This document shows, in pieces, positions 53,092 to 63,541 of a DNA stretch of 64,000 bases. The stretch covers positions 3,224,001 through 3,288,000 of the forward strand of contig NZ_CP046804.1 in the NCBI RefSeq assembly GCF_009763805.1. The letters are read 5' to 3'. Numbering within the stretch: position 1 is the first letter of the stretch; each line of letters opens with the position of its first letter. The position numbers and the translations under genes are program-made. This stretch comes from Vibrio cidicii (lineage in GTDB: Bacteria > Pseudomonadota > Gammaproteobacteria > Enterobacterales > Vibrionaceae). The notes under the pieces are model-generated. The model had not been told where the DNA came from, made no database searches, and was given only the letters and a program-made list of their open reading frames with translations.

Positions 53092-54897
53092 ATGGCCAAT
53101 TTAGATTTTCATATTGTAAAACGAATTCGAGAGCAGATAGCTCAAAGGGCAGAGACGACCGCTTTGAAGCATAAAGTGGGTGACGCCTGGCAGGAGATCA
53201 GCTGGAAGCAGTTTGGCCAACAAGTGGATGATCTTTCCCTTGCTTTATTAACGCAGGGGCTCAATGTTCAAGACAAAATTGGTATTTTCTCCAACAACAT
53301 GCCGCAATGGACTATCGCTGACTTTGCTGCGCTGCAATTGCGTTGTGTGACAGTGCCCATCTATCCGACTAATACGGCCGCTCAGGCGGGGTACATTCTG
53401 CAAGACGCCGATGTCAAAGTCCTGTTTGTCGGTGAGCAGGCGCAGTTTGATGCGGCAGTGACTCTGTTTGATCGGTGCCCGCAGTTGGAACTGATCGTCG
53501 CCATGTCGGATGAGATCGAGCTTGGCGATCACCCTAGCGCCAAACATTGGCAATGCTTTATCGCACAAGCGAACCCAGAGCAGCAAAGCGAACTTTTACA
53601 GCGTGTTGAACAGGCCAATTTTGCCGATCTTCTCACCTTAATCTACACCTCCGGGACGACGGGACAGCCCAAAGGGGTGATGCTGGATTACGCCAACATC
53701 GCCGCGCAGCTCAAAGGGCACGACCAAGTACTTAGCCTGAGTGAAAAAGACGTTTCCCTCTGCTTCTTGCCACTTTCCCACGTGTTTGAGCGAGCTTGGA
53801 CGTTTTACGTGCTCTACAAAGGGGCGACCAACTGTTATCTACAAGACACAATGCAAGTGCGTGCAGCACTCGGTGAAATCCGCCCGACGGTGATGTGCGC
53901 CGTACCGCGTTTTTACGAGAAGATCTTCTCTGCCATTCATGAAAAAGTTGCCAAAGCCCCTTTGGTAAGAAAAGTGCTGTTCACTTGGGCGGTGAATATG
54001 GGGGCTAAAATGGCAGCCTGCCATCAGGAGGGACGCCAGCCTTCACTGTTATTGAAAAAATCGTATGCTTTAGCCGATAAAATCGTACTGTCTAAGTTGC
54101 GTGAGTTGCTCGGTGGACGGATCAACTTTATGCCTTGTGGTGGCGCTAAACTGGATGAAACCATTGGCCGCTTTTTTCATGCGATAGGCATTAACGTCAA
54201 GCTGGGCTACGGTATGACAGAAACCACCGCCACGGTCTCTTGTTGGGGAGATAATGGGTTCAACCCCGATTCGATCGGTATTTCGATGCCGGGCGCGCAA
54301 GTGAAAATTGGTGAGAACAACGAAATTCTGGTGCGCGGTCCGATGGTGATGCGTGGCTACTACAAAATGGCGGAAGAGACCACCAAGAGCTTCGATGAGC
54401 ACGGTTTCTTGAAAACTGGCGATGCCGGGCATATTGATGAATATGGCAACCTGTTTATTACAGATCGCATCAAAGAGCTGATGAAAACCTCGGGCGGTAA
54501 ATATATCGCGCCGCAGATGATCGAAGGGACGATCGGTAAAGATCATTTTATCGAACAGATCGCGGTGATTGCCGACACGCGTAAATTTGTTTCCGCTTTG
54601 ATCGTGCCATGTTTTGACGCGCTGGAAGAGTACGCTAAAGAGTTGAATATCAAGTATCACGATCGCTTAGAGCTGATTAAGCATCACCAAGTGGTGGAGA
54701 TGTTTGAAAAGCGGGTTAATGAGCTACAAAAAGAACTGGCCAAATTTGAGCAAGTGAAAGCGTTCAAATTGCTGCCTAAAGCATTCTCAATGGACGATGG
54801 TGAGTTGACGCCAACGCAAAAACTGCGTCGTAAAGTGATTAACGATAAATATCAGGATGAGATTGAAGAAATGTATTCGGATAAAGGCAAAAAATAA
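53092..54897 (+). CDS. AMP-dependent long-chain acyl-CoA synthetase
   Basis: It activates fatty acids to acyl-CoA through an acyl-AMP. The 601-residue product has the AMP-binding motif [15 protein letters not shown] near 180, GYGMTETTA near 370, the D-containing hinge region [21 protein letters not shown] and the final [14 protein letters not shown] segment. I choose ATG 53092 ([17 protein letters not shown]), with GGTAGAAGAG before it. It belongs to the FAA1/LCFA-CoA ligase group rather than classical FadD; the natural chain length is unknown. Confidence 0.92.
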   Translation: MANLDFHIVKRIREQIAQRAETTALKHKVGDAWQEISWKQFGQQVDDLSLALLTQGLNVQDKIGIFSNNMPQWTIADFAALQLRCVTVPIYPTNTAAQAGYILQDADVKVLFVGEQAQFDAAVTLFDRCPQLELIVAMSDEIELGDHPSAKHWQCFIAQANPEQQSELLQRVEQANFADLLTLIYTSGTTGQPKGVMLDYANIAAQLKGHDQVLSLSEKDVSLCFLPLSHVFERAWTFYVLYKGATNCYLQDTMQVRAALGEIRPTVMCAVPRFYEKIFSAIHEKVAKAPLVRKVLFTWAVNMGAKMAACHQEGRQPSLLLKKSYALADKIVLSKLRELLGGRINFMPCGGAKLDETIGRFFHAIGINVKLGYGMTETTATVSCWGDNGFNPDSIGISMPGAQVKIGENNEILVRGPMVMRGYYKMAEETTKSFDEHGFLKTGDAGHIDEYGNLFITDRIKELMKTSGGKYIAPQMIEGTIGKDHFIEQIAVIADTRKFVSALIVPCFDALEEYAKELNIKYHDRLELIKHHQVVEMFEKRVNELQKELAKFEQVKAFKLLPKAFSMDDGELTPTQKLRRKVINDKYQDEIEEMYSDKGKK

Positions 54898-55324
54898 CGC
54901 CTTGTTACCCGTTTGATTGTTCAAAGCGCATTGACCGTCTTGTTGGCCTTTCGGCAAACAAGACGGTTTTTTATCTGCGCATTTTTGACCATAGTTAACC
55001 CCGTTACGAGAGCAAGCGCTGGATTATTCATCCTTAATTGCGGTTATCTTGATGTTTTATTCCGCAGAGTGGCGAAGAAGTAACATCAATTTCTTATTAA
55101 CCTCTAAAACTTAGCATCTTGTTTAAAATTCGATCCAAGTCGCATTAGATCTCCTGATAAGAAAAGGTTACATTTGTTGCGTTACCTTGCTCTTTGTTAT
55201 GACAAAGGCGGGACATAGCTGAAATTGGAAATATTTCGAATTAGGCTACAAATAAGCCCTAGACTATGTAAAACCAGCACAATTGATTGACCTTATTAGT
55301 TGCATGCTGGCAAGGAGAAACGAT
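54898..55324. other. Region between acyl-CoA synthetase and ilvI
   Basis: This 427-base gap contains the terminator at 54934-54972 and a long A+T-rich leader for ilvIH. In E. coli this type of region is bound by Lrp; I cannot pick out individual sites. No leucine- or valine-rich leader peptide or attenuator hairpin is visible. Confidence 0.55.
54934..54972 (+). terminator. Intrinsic terminator after acyl-CoA synthetase
   Basis: ACCGTCTTGTT (54934-54944) pairs with AACAAGACGGT (54957-54967), followed by Ts. Loop of 12 bases. Confidence 0.9.
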
Positions 55325-57050
55325 ATGACAGCGATGTTGTCTGGCGCAGAGATGGTGGTGCAATCTCTGATCGAAGAAAACGTAGAACAGATCTTTGGTT
55401 ACCCTGGTGGTTTCCGTACTGGATATCTACGATGCACTGCATGCTAAAACCGAACAAATTCGTCACGTATTAGTACGACACGAGCAAGCCGCAACGCATA
55501 TGGCGGATGGTTATGCCAGAGCAACAGGTAAGCCGGGCGTGGTCCTGGTTTGTTCTGGACCCGGTGCGACTAACACAGTGACAGGCATCGCCACGGCCTA
55601 CATGGATTCCATTCCGATGATCGTTATTTCTGGTAACGTGCCTAATAGCCTAATTGGCAATGACGCGTTTCAAGAGTGCGACATCGTCGGTGTATCACGA
55701 CCTATCGTTAAACACAGTTTTCTTGTCAAACGCGCGCAAGACATTCCAGAAACGATCAAAAAAGCCTTCTTTATTGCCACCACAGGCCGACCTGGCCCGG
55801 TGGTGATTGATCTGCCCAAGGATGTAATGAATCCGCTGGTGAAATTGCCGTACGAATACCCCAAAACCATCAGTATGCGTTCGTATAAGCCAACCACTGA
55901 GGGTCACAAGGGGCAGATCAAAAAGGCGCTCAAAGCGTTGCTCGAAGCCAAAAAGCCGGTGTTGTACATCGGTGGCGGTGCCATCATCTCGGGCGCGCAC
56001 CAGCCAATTCTCAAACTGGCCGAGCATTTAAATCTGCCGGTTGTTAGTACCTTGATGGGCTTGGGGGCTTTCCCCGGGACTCACAAAAACGCCCTCGGCA
56101 TGCTTGGCATGCACGGTAAGTATGAAGCCAATATGGCAATGCATCACGCGGACCTGATCTTCGGGATCGGGGTTCGTTTTGATGATCGTACGACCAATAA
56201 TCTGGAAAAATACTGTCCGAACGCCAAAATCATGCATATCGATATCGATCCATCGTCGATTTCGAAAAACGTCAAAGTTGATCTGCCGATCGTCGGTTCT
56301 GCTGAGAAAGTGCTCGACACCATGGTTGGTTTGATGGAAGAGCAGGGTGCGAGCAACGATAGCGCTGCGTTAGACGCTTGGTGGCAAGAGATCCAAGTGT
56401 GGCAGGATCGCCAGTGTCTTGCTTATGATACTTCCTCAGAGCGGATCAAACCGCAGCAAGTGATTGAGACCTTGCACAAACTGACCAACGGAGACGCGTA
56501 CGTCGCATCGGATGTTGGTCAGCATCAAATGTTTGCCGCGCTCTACTATCCGTTCAACAAACCGCGTCGCTGGATCAATTCCGGTGGCCTTGGCACCATG
56601 GGCTTTGGTTTGCCAGCGGGTATGGGAGTGAAATTTGCCATGCCAGAAGAAGAAGTGGTGGTGGTGACGGGCGACGGCAGTATTCAGATGAATATTCAAG
56701 AGCTATCCACGGCGATGCAATACGATATTCCAGTTAAAATCATTAACTTGAATAATCGCTTTCTTGGCATGGTTAAGCAGTGGCAAGACATTATCTATCA
56801 GGGACGTCACTCGAATTCCTACATGAGTTCGGTGCCGAATTTTGTGGCTATCGCTGAAGCGTATGGGCATGTGGGTATCCGCATTGAAGCGCCGGACCAA
56901 CTAGAGTCTGGTCTTCGTAAAGCACTGGAGATGAAAGATCGTTTGGTCTTTGTCGATATCAGTGTGGATGAAACGGAGCACGTATACCCAATGCAGATCA
57001 AAGGCGAAGGGATGGACAAAATGTGGCTAAGCAAAACGGAGAGAACCTGA
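55325..57050 (+). CDS. ilvI: Acetolactate synthase large subunit, apparent +1 frameshift
   Basis: IlvI, a TPP enzyme, makes acetolactate and acetohydroxybutyrate in valine/isoleucine/leucine synthesis. The N-terminus [20 protein letters not shown] is followed at 55411-55413 by GGTTTCCG where GGTTCCG is needed. Removing one T restores [18 protein letters not shown] and the catalytic Glu region [19 protein letters not shown] binding is by [12 protein letters not shown] near 445. The product is 574 residues. It overlaps nothing and is 1 base before ilvH. Confidence 0.94.
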
Positions 57051-57051
57051 T

Positions 57052-57546
57052 ATGAGACACATAATTTCACTGCTATTGGAAAACCAACCGGGTGCTTTGT
57101 CTCGTGTGGTTGGCCTGTTTTCCCAACGCGGCTATAACATCGAATCGTTGACGGTTTCACCCACCGATGACGAGACCCTATCGCGTCTCAACATCACTAC
57201 GATGTCGGATGAGATGCAACTGGAGCAAATTCAAAAGCAACTGCACAAGTTAATTGATGTGCTCAAAGTGCAAGAGGTCACCGAGTTTGATCACATCGAG
57301 CGTGAGCTGATGATGGTTAAAGTTAAAGCCAGCGGTTTTGCTCGCGCGGAAGTCAAACGCACAGCGGATATTTTCCGCGGGCAGATCGTGGACGTCACCG
57401 CTTCGCAATACACAGTGCAGCTGGCGGGCAATAGTGAAAAACTCGATGCGTTTATTGATGCGATATCCGAAGTCACCGAAGTGATTGAAGTCGCCCGAAG
57501 CGGCGTCGTGGGTATTGCACGTGGTGAGCGAGCGTTACGCGCCTAA
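57052..57546 (+). CDS. ilvH: Acetolactate synthase small (regulatory) subunit
   Basis: IlvH activates IlvI and confers valine feedback inhibition. The 164-residue product has the N-terminal ACT domain (MRHIISLLLENQPGALSRVVGLFSQRGYNIESLTV) and a C-terminal domain. ATG 57052 comes one base after the ilvI stop. Confidence 0.95.
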   Translation: MRHIISLLLENQPGALSRVVGLFSQRGYNIESLTVSPTDDETLSRLNITTMSDEMQLEQIQKQLHKLIDVLKVQEVTEFDHIERELMMVKVKASGFARAEVKRTADIFRGQIVDVTASQYTVQLAGNSEKLDAFIDAISEVTEVIEVARSGVVGIARGERALRA

Positions 57547-57570
57547 CCTGCTTTGATGCTTTCTCTTTCT

Positions 57571-57590
57571 GGGCCACATTATGTGGCCCT
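57571..57590 (+). terminator. Hairpin after ilvH
   Basis: GGGCCACA pairs with TGTGGCCC around TTA, followed by an imperfect T-tract (TAGTTATTT). Likely the ilvIH terminator, but not strong. Confidence 0.65.
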
Positions 57591-57713
57591 AGTTATTTAC
57601 AACGATTTCGTTTGCAACTACTTCATTTACAAAGATTTGATGAGAGTTTGTAGGGGCAAATCTGATTTATGTTATACTGCGCTCCTCATTTAGCCAGGAA
57701 GGTGTAGCTCAGA

Positions 57714-59595
57714 GTGAAAGTCAGAAAACTGTTCGGCATTCTTCTTCTGATCAGCGTCTTTTTTGCGGCACTCATTGCCTTTTATTACCACGATAAATAT
57801 CGCTCGCTGCTTGATGAGAACCTGCAAAGCAGTGCCGAAGATGCGTTGAATCAGCTCGCTTACACTCAGCGCGAATACACCAATCTCTACGGGCAGATGT
57901 TGTCGGTTCTCGATCTGCTCAAATACAACCAAACGCTGACAGATTTCATTCTCACTCCCGATCAGCAACACCAAGCGGCGTTAACCGATTTGTGGTCCTC
58001 GGTGCTACTCAATCAGAAGTGGTATACCCGCATTAGCTTACTGGATCTGTCGGGATATGAACGCTTTCGGGTAAATTACGATTTAAATGTGGGTGTTTTC
58101 CTCTCCCCAGCGCCAGCGCAAGATGTATCGAATGACCCTTTTTTTGCTAGTGCTCAAGCACTCAAAAATGATGAGACGGGTGTCTGGGGCGTCACGCTGG
58201 AAGAAGAACAAGGGCTACTCAAAGAACCTTATACGCCAGTGATGCGCATTTTTGCGCCAGTGACCATTCGTAACCAGCGTGTGGGCTATCTGGTCATGAA
58301 TCTAAACATTCGCTACATGGCGAGCCGTTTGCACTATTCGCCTGTGCAAGATTTTAATGTCGACATCATCAATCAACGCGGTTACTACGTGGTCAGCGAT
58401 CAGCCGGAGAAGCTGTTCGGGGACTATCTTCCCGAGCGAGAAATTTACCGCTTTAGCAAACTCTATCCACAGAGTTGGCAAAAGTTCTCCCAGCAACAAG
58501 CGGGTTATTTTTACGACAATAACTGTTTGGTCGTTTTTAATTCCTTAGTTTCTGGGCAGTCATGGCGCGCTGCACTTAGTGATTGATATGAGTGAAGAGC
58601 AGTTGATGGCGCGCTCACAGCTGGCGGTCAATGAGTTGATTCGTGAAGCCTTGATCGTTTTTTGTGTGGTGATGCTGTTTGTGCTGCCCGTGACCACCGT
58701 CGCGTTGCATTATCGTCGTCACAGTATCGAAAGTAAGTTAGCGCGCGCGGCACTCAATGGCATGACGGCCGTGATGATCTCCAATACGTCGCACCGGATC
58801 ATTTTAGTTAACCGAGAATTTGAGCAGATGTTCGGTTACGACAATCAGCAGATCGAAGGCAAGCGAGCATACAACTTGATCTTTTTGAGTGATGATCTCG
58901 ACATCGTGATGCAGGCTTGGAATGAGTTGCAAAAAAACGATGTGTGGGAGGGGGAGATCCGCTGCCAAACTTATTTCAATCAAGTTTTGACCGCTATCAT
59001 GCGTATCCAAGCCGTCAAGAGCTCGGCGGGAAAAGTGAGCTATTACATCACTTCGCTGGTGGATATTACCGCGCGTAAACAGCTTGAAGAGCGGCTGCGC
59101 CATTTGAGCGAAAAAGACGAACTAACTCAGATCTGGAACCGACGCAAGTTTGAAGAGCAGTTGCAATACCACGCCAGTTTGTTGGAACGATATCCTGCCA
59201 CGCCAACAATCTGTTTGGCTCTAGTCGATATTGATCATTTCAAACGCATTAATGACGAGCAAGGGCACGATGAGGGCGATCGCGTCATCAAAGGCGTGGC
59301 GAGCCTGCTGCTGCAAAGCCTGCGCAATACCGATTTTCTTGCGCGAGTCGGTGGAGAAGAGTTTGCCATCATTATGCCACACACCACCATCTCAGCGGCG
59401 GAAGTGGTTCTTAACCGTCTGCGTATTGCCATCAACGTTGCAAAAGATTTGGATGTGACGGTCAGTATCGGCTTTACCGATCTGACGTCTAACACAACCC
59501 GCAGTTACAAGTGTGCCGATATCGCCCTATACGATGCGAAAAGTTCCGGGCGAAATCGTGTTTCACTTTGCTACAGTGATGACGACATCGCTTAA
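57714..59595 (+). CDS. Membrane PAS-GGDEF diguanylate cyclase, apparent +1 frameshift
   Basis: The product makes cyclic di-GMP. It starts at GTG 57714 with one membrane helix (LFGILLLISVFFAALIAFYY), then a periplasmic sensor region of about 250 residues, a second helix (ALIVFCVVMLFVLPVTTVAL), a PAS domain and a GGDEF domain. The catalytic motif is GGEEF in LARVGGEEFAII, and RNTD five residues upstream fits the RxxD inhibitory site, so enzyme activity with product feedback is likely. At 58549-58551 GTTTCTGGG stands where GTTCTGGG is needed; removing one T joins NSLVLGSHGALHLVIDMSEEQ across the break and gives 626 residues. Confidence 0.9.
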
Positions 59596-59848
59596 TTTCT
59601 CTGCGCGGCAAATTGTCACAAAATATGTACAGTTAGACTAAAGTCTAATATTTGAACAAAATTGAACTAGACTGGTTATTAAGTAAACTGTCAATCCCTT
59701 TAAGGTTTGCTGTGATCTAAGACGATTTTCGTTGACGATTTCGTGCAACCCAGCGTGACACATTGTTCAGTTTGTCCTGTCTTGAACGGATTCAGCGCGC
59801 GTGGCGTGTTGATAAGGAAATACGCAGTTCGGGCATCAGAGGCAGAGT

Positions 59849-59980
59849 ATGGTAAACCATTTTCTAGTGAGACTAACATTAGGCACTTTATTGATTCTGG
59901 GGATTAAGTTGAGCGCCATCTATTTTCTATTGATGGTCGTGCTGCTTAATACCCATCACAAAGAGATCTTTGGTTGGTAA
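59849..59980 (+). CDS. Putative small membrane protein (43 aa)
   Basis: An open frame of 43 codons with GAGGCAGAG before its ATG. The product is mostly one or two hydrophobic segments (LGTLLILGIKLSAIYFLLMVVLL), ending NTHHKEIFGW. It has its own terminator 14 bases after the stop. It could be a small inner-membrane protein of regulatory type. I do not recognise it, and the ORF could be chance. Confidence 0.55.
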   Translation: MVNHFLVRLTLGTLLILGIKLSAIYFLLMVVLLNTHHKEIFGW

Positions 59981-59993
59981 CGTCGTTATAAGC

Positions 59994-60022
59994 AAAAAAT
60001 CGGGGTCAACCCGATTTTTTTT
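59994..60022. terminator. Intrinsic terminator between the 43-aa ORF and gntR
   Basis: AAAAAATCGGG pairs with CCCGATTTTTT around GTCAA. With Ts on one side and As on the other it can serve both the small ORF and the convergent GntR gene. Confidence 0.88.
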
Positions 60023-60038
60023 ATGTTCAAGATGAAAC

Positions 60039-60698
60039 TTACGCCGCTTCGATAGCAGACTCAATGACCTTCATTGAACCCAGCAGGTGGCTATCGAGCA
60101 AACGAGTGGCCTCTTCGACATTTTTTGCCAGCACCAGCTTCATGATCATCTCATGCTCTTCAATATTAAACAGCACTTGGCGTTCGCTGTTTGATTGGCA
60201 CAAGGCAAAATAGCGATAACGTTTGATCTGATTGATCAAATCCCGGAAGAACTCAAACATATTGAGCGACTCGGAGCCGGCGAGCAGCGTGGTATAAAAT
60301 TGATGATGACGCTCTTCCCATTCTGGCCAATGCTCATCGCTCTGTTGCTGCACTTTGGACAGTTTGTGGAATGAGGTTAGTACGCTCAGCTCCCAATTTT
60401 CATCACCGCAAGCGATTGCTTTTTTGAGCAAAACGGAAGCGATGACACGTAGGCTCTCATACAGGTCGTTGAGTTCAAACTTGCACATAGGGGCAACCCA
60501 ACAGCCTTTTTGCGGTTCAAGTTTTACGTATTTGGTCCAAGAGAGTTGCACTAACGCTTCGCGGATCGGAGAGGCACCAACGTCGTACTTTGCTTTTAGG
60601 TCAGCAACGACTAACTTTTGCCCCGGTTTCAATGCGCCGCTTAGAATGTCGTCGCGGATCATTTTGGATACTTTGTCAGTAAGAGTAGGACTGGACAC
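60039..60698 (-). CDS. GntR-family regulator with FCD domain
   Basis: A 219-residue repressor-type regulator: an N-terminal winged helix (DILSGALKPGQKLVVADLKAKYDVGASPIREAL, about 15-50) and a helical FCD ligand domain with likely metal-binding His residues (EERHHQFYTTLLAG, EEHEMIMKLVLAK, DSHLLGSMKVI). FCD regulators usually sense organic acids; no target next to it suggests one. Followed convergently by the small-ORF terminator. Confidence 0.9.
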   Translation of the reverse strand: MSSPTLTDKVSKMIRDDILSGALKPGQKLVVADLKAKYDVGASPIREALVQLSWTKYVKLEPQKGCWVAPMCKFELNDLYESLRVIASVLLKKAIACGDENWELSVLTSFHKLSKVQQQSDEHWPEWEERHHQFYTTLLAGSESLNMFEFFRDLINQIKRYRYFALCQSNSERQVLFNIEEHEMIMKLVLAKNVEEATRLLDSHLLGSMKVIESAIEAA

Positions 60699-60816
60699 AA
60701 CAAAACCTCATAGATAAAAAACGACGTATAAATAAGAAGTTATCTTTATTTAACAGTACGAAATTCTGACGGTTTTGATGATATAGCGTACGATTTTTTA
60801 TCGCAAGGCGTTTCAT

Positions 60817-60840
60817 AAAAAAAGAGGGCCGAAGCCCTCA
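60817..60840 (-). terminator. Intrinsic terminator of pykF
   Basis: On the minus strand GAGGGC-TTCG-GCCCTC is followed by seven Ts: a UUCG tetraloop, especially stable. Confidence 0.95.
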
Positions 60841-60865
60841 TTTCGTTTTATCTTTGTAAATTTAT

Positions 60866-62278
60866 TTACAGTACGTGTACTGAAGCTGTGTTGGTTGTGC
60901 CAGAGGCAACAAGCGCACCAGATACCATCACAACGATGTCGCCTTTGCTACCTAGACCAGACTCAAGCGCAAGCTCTTTACCTGTTACGTAGAACGCATC
61001 CGTGTTGTCGATTGAATCAACAACAACAGGCGTTACACCTTTAGTCAGTACAAGTTGAGCTGCTGTCTTCTTGTTGGTCGTTAGCGCAAGAATGTTTGCC
61101 GTTGGGAAGTACTTACGTACAGAACGTGCAGACTTACCACCTTCCGTTGCCACGATGATAAGTGGCGCTGCGAGTTTCTCAGCCGTGTCTACTGCACCTT
61201 TACATACCGCTTCAGTGATACGTAGGCGTGGGCTGTCGAGACGAGAGCCTAGCTCTGCTTTTAGTACTGAGTCAGTACGGTTAGCGATTTGCGCCATGAT
61301 AGTTACCGCTTCTACAGGGTATTTACCTTTCGCTGTTTCGCCAGAAAGCATGACTGCGTCAGTGCCGTCCATGATGGCGTTCGCAACGTCACCCGCTTCT
61401 GCGCGAGTTGGACGTGGGTTCTTGATCATAGAATCGAGCATTTGCGTTGCAGTGATAACCACTTTACGTGCGCGGTTACATTTCTCGATCATCATCTTCT
61501 GCGCGAAGATAACTTCTTCTGCAGGGATTTCTACACCTAGGTCACCACGAGCAACCATGATACCGTCAGAAAGCTCTAGGATTTCGTCGAAGTTGTCCAC
61601 ACCTTCTTGGTTTTCGATCTTAGAGATGATCTGGATGTTCGCGCCGCCGTTTGCAGCGAGAACTTCACGGATCTCTTTCACGTCAGAAGCTTTACGGATG
61701 AAAGAAGCGGCAACGAAGTCAACGCCTTGCTCACAACCAAATTTCAGGTCGTTTTTGTCTTTTTCAGACAGTGCAGGCAGGTTTACTGAAACGCCAGGAA
61801 GGTTAACACCTTTGTTTTCACCCAGAGCGCCGTTGTTCAGTACTTTACACTTCACTTCAGTTGCTGTTGTTGCGATAACTTCCATCTCGATTAGGCCATC
61901 GTCAACTAGGATAGTGTTACCTACAGAGAGGTCAGCCGCGAAACCTGGGTAAGTTACCGCAACAACATCTTTGTTACCGATAACAGAAGTGTCAGTAGTG
62001 AAAGTGAACTCTTGACCAGCAACTAGATCAACGTCGTCGCCGTTTTCCAGTTTGATAGTACGGATTTCAGGACCTTTAGTGTCTAGTAGGATAGCAAGTT
62101 GCTTACCTGTGTTTTCCATTACTTTACGGAAGTTCGCGATACGAGTGCCGTGTTCAACGTAGTCACCGTGAGAGAAGTTCAGGCGCATTACGTTCATGCC
62201 TGCGTTTACTAGCTCAGTTAGCTTCTCTACAGATTCAGTTTTTGGGCCAATCGTACATACGATTTTGGTCTTTTTCAT
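60866..62278 (-). CDS. pykF: Pyruvate kinase I
   Basis: PykF makes pyruvate and ATP from PEP and ADP, the last step of glycolysis. The 470-residue product from ATG 62278 ([20 protein letters not shown]) has the active-site segments MRLNFSHGD and [14 protein letters not shown], and [26 protein letters not shown] longer open frame upstream (to 62431) is not family-like. Codon use is strongly biased, as for a highly expressed gene. Confidence 0.95.
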   Translation of the reverse strand: MKKTKIVCTIGPKTESVEKLTELVNAGMNVMRLNFSHGDYVEHGTRIANFRKVMENTGKQLAILLDTKGPEIRTIKLENGDDVDLVAGQEFTFTTDTSVIGNKDVVAVTYPGFAADLSVGNTILVDDGLIEMEVIATTATEVKCKVLNNGALGENKGVNLPGVSVNLPALSEKDKNDLKFGCEQGVDFVAASFIRKASDVKEIREVLAANGGANIQIISKIENQEGVDNFDEILELSDGIMVARGDLGVEIPAEEVIFAQKMMIEKCNRARKVVITATQMLDSMIKNPRPTRAEAGDVANAIMDGTDAVMLSGETAKGKYPVEAVTIMAQIANRTDSVLKAELGSRLDSPRLRITEAVCKGAVDTAEKLAAPLIIVATEGGKSARSVRKYFPTANILALTTNKKTAAQLVLTKGVTPVVVDSIDNTDAFYVTGKELALESGLGSKGDIVVMVSGALVASGTTNTASVHVL

Positions 62279-62706
62279 GGAAGAGTCTCTCCGGTCAATA
62301 TAGTTACAATTTGAAAGTCGGTTGTTGTGCTCGGGAGTGAAAAATATCGGCTTCTTGTTGTGTGCGAGCCGAGCTTTTCGTGCAAATTCACTGCCTTCCA
62401 GAGCTGTAAGTCTTTCATCAAGTTTAGTCATTTTATGACCAACTCAATGGGCAAATATTCAGGTTTTTTGTGACTTTCCCCACCTTATATGAAGAAAGTT
62501 GCAAAAAAATAACGGTCAATTCTGTAATTTTTTTTCTTTTCGGGGGCGAATTCTACCATTGAATGATAGCAATATCACTGCCTAAGAATTGTCTTAGGAC
62601 AAGGTTTTATCGCTATTTATTAATTTTTTGGATCAAAATAAATGGACGGAAAAGTTTCGTTTGGAATATAATAAATTTCATAACGAAACTTTCATTTCAA
62701 TTAAAG
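62279..62706. other. pykF to deoR divergent region
   Basis: A 428-base divergent gap, A+T rich between 62450 and 62700. It must hold promoters for pykF and the DeoR regulator. An imperfect palindrome CTACCATTGAATGATAG lies at 62553-62569, and the DeoR-type repeats near the regulator are listed separately. No gene. Confidence 0.5.
62651..62692. promoter_or_regulatory. Inverted repeat with GTTTCGTT half-sites before the DeoR gene
   Basis: AAAGTTTCGTT (62651-62661) and AACGAAACTTT (62682-62692) are a perfect 11-bp inverted repeat, 20 bases apart, ending 14 bases before the DeoR start. A further CGAAACGAAAC lies at 62711-62721 inside the gene. TTTCGTTT-type half-sites are known operators of DeoR-family repressors. 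Confidence 0.6.
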
Positions 62707-63468
62707 ATGTCGAAACGAAACACTCAACTCAGAAGACACGCGATTTCTAATCTGGTAAACGAGAAAGGCGAAGTCAGTGTTGACGAACTTGCCCATAAGT
62801 TTGATACCTCAGAAGTCACTATCCGAAAGGATCTCGCCTCTTTAGAGAAAAATGGCCAACTGCTTAGACGCTACGGTGGTGCTATCTCTATCCCAAAAGA
62901 AGTGATTCATGATGAACTCAGTAAACATGTTTCGAATCGAAAGATAAGACTGGCAGAACTGGCCGCGGAGCTGATCCGCGACCACAACCGCATTGTTATC
63001 GACAGTGGCAGTACCACAGGGGCACTGATTCAGCAGCTCAATGGCAAACGTGGTTTGGTGGTGATGACCAACTCCTTGCATGTTGCCAACGCGCTGAATG
63101 AACTGGAAAGTGAGCCCACTTTGCTGATGACAGGTGGCACTTGGGATACCCATTCTGAATCCTTTCAGGGTCAAGTCGCCGAGTCTGTATTGCGCTCGTA
63201 CGATTTCGATCAACTGTTTATCGGCGCCGACGGCGTTGACCTTGCACGTGGCACCACCACGTTTAATGAACTGGTTGGTTTGAGCCAAGTGATGGCGGAA
63301 GTATCGCGAGAAGTGATCGTGATGGTGGAGTCTGACAAGGTTGGTCGAAAAATCCCTAATCTGGAGCTTGCGTGGTCGATGATCGACATCTTGATCACCG
63401 ACGAAGAGTTGCTGCCGGAACACAAAGCAGAAATTGAAGCAAACGGCGTTCGCGTCATTTGCGCCTAA
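62707..63468 (+). CDS. DeoR-family transcriptional regulator
   Basis: A 253-residue regulator starting at ATG 62707 ([18 protein letters not shown]). The N-terminal helix-turn-helix is [38 protein letters not shown] (about 18-55), and the C-terminal sugar-phosphate sensor domain has [15 protein letters not shown] and [18 protein letters not shown]. It sits 73 bases before glmS and is probably co-expressed with it, so I infer it senses an amino-sugar phosphate. The 5' extension of the open frame to 62563 is unlikely. Confidence 0.88.
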   Translation: MSKRNTQLRRHAISNLVNEKGEVSVDELAHKFDTSEVTIRKDLASLEKNGQLLRRYGGAISIPKEVIHDELSKHVSNRKIRLAELAAELIRDHNRIVIDSGSTTGALIQQLNGKRGLVVMTNSLHVANALNELESEPTLLMTGGTWDTHSESFQGQVAESVLRSYDFDQLFIGADGVDLARGTTTFNELVGLSQVMAEVSREVIVMVESDKVGRKIPNLELAWSMIDILITDEELLPEHKAEIEANGVRVICA

Positions 63469-63541
63469 TCCTTATTCTTCGCCATTACTCTTGCTTGCCG
63501 AGGGCGAAGAAAACAAAAAATATCAATATGGAGAGATAACT

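Noticed and set aside
61071..61952. Long open frame of 293 codons antisense to pykF
   Set aside because: It mirrors the highly biased codons of pykF, is serine/arginine rich with no recognisable motif, and lacks its own binding site.
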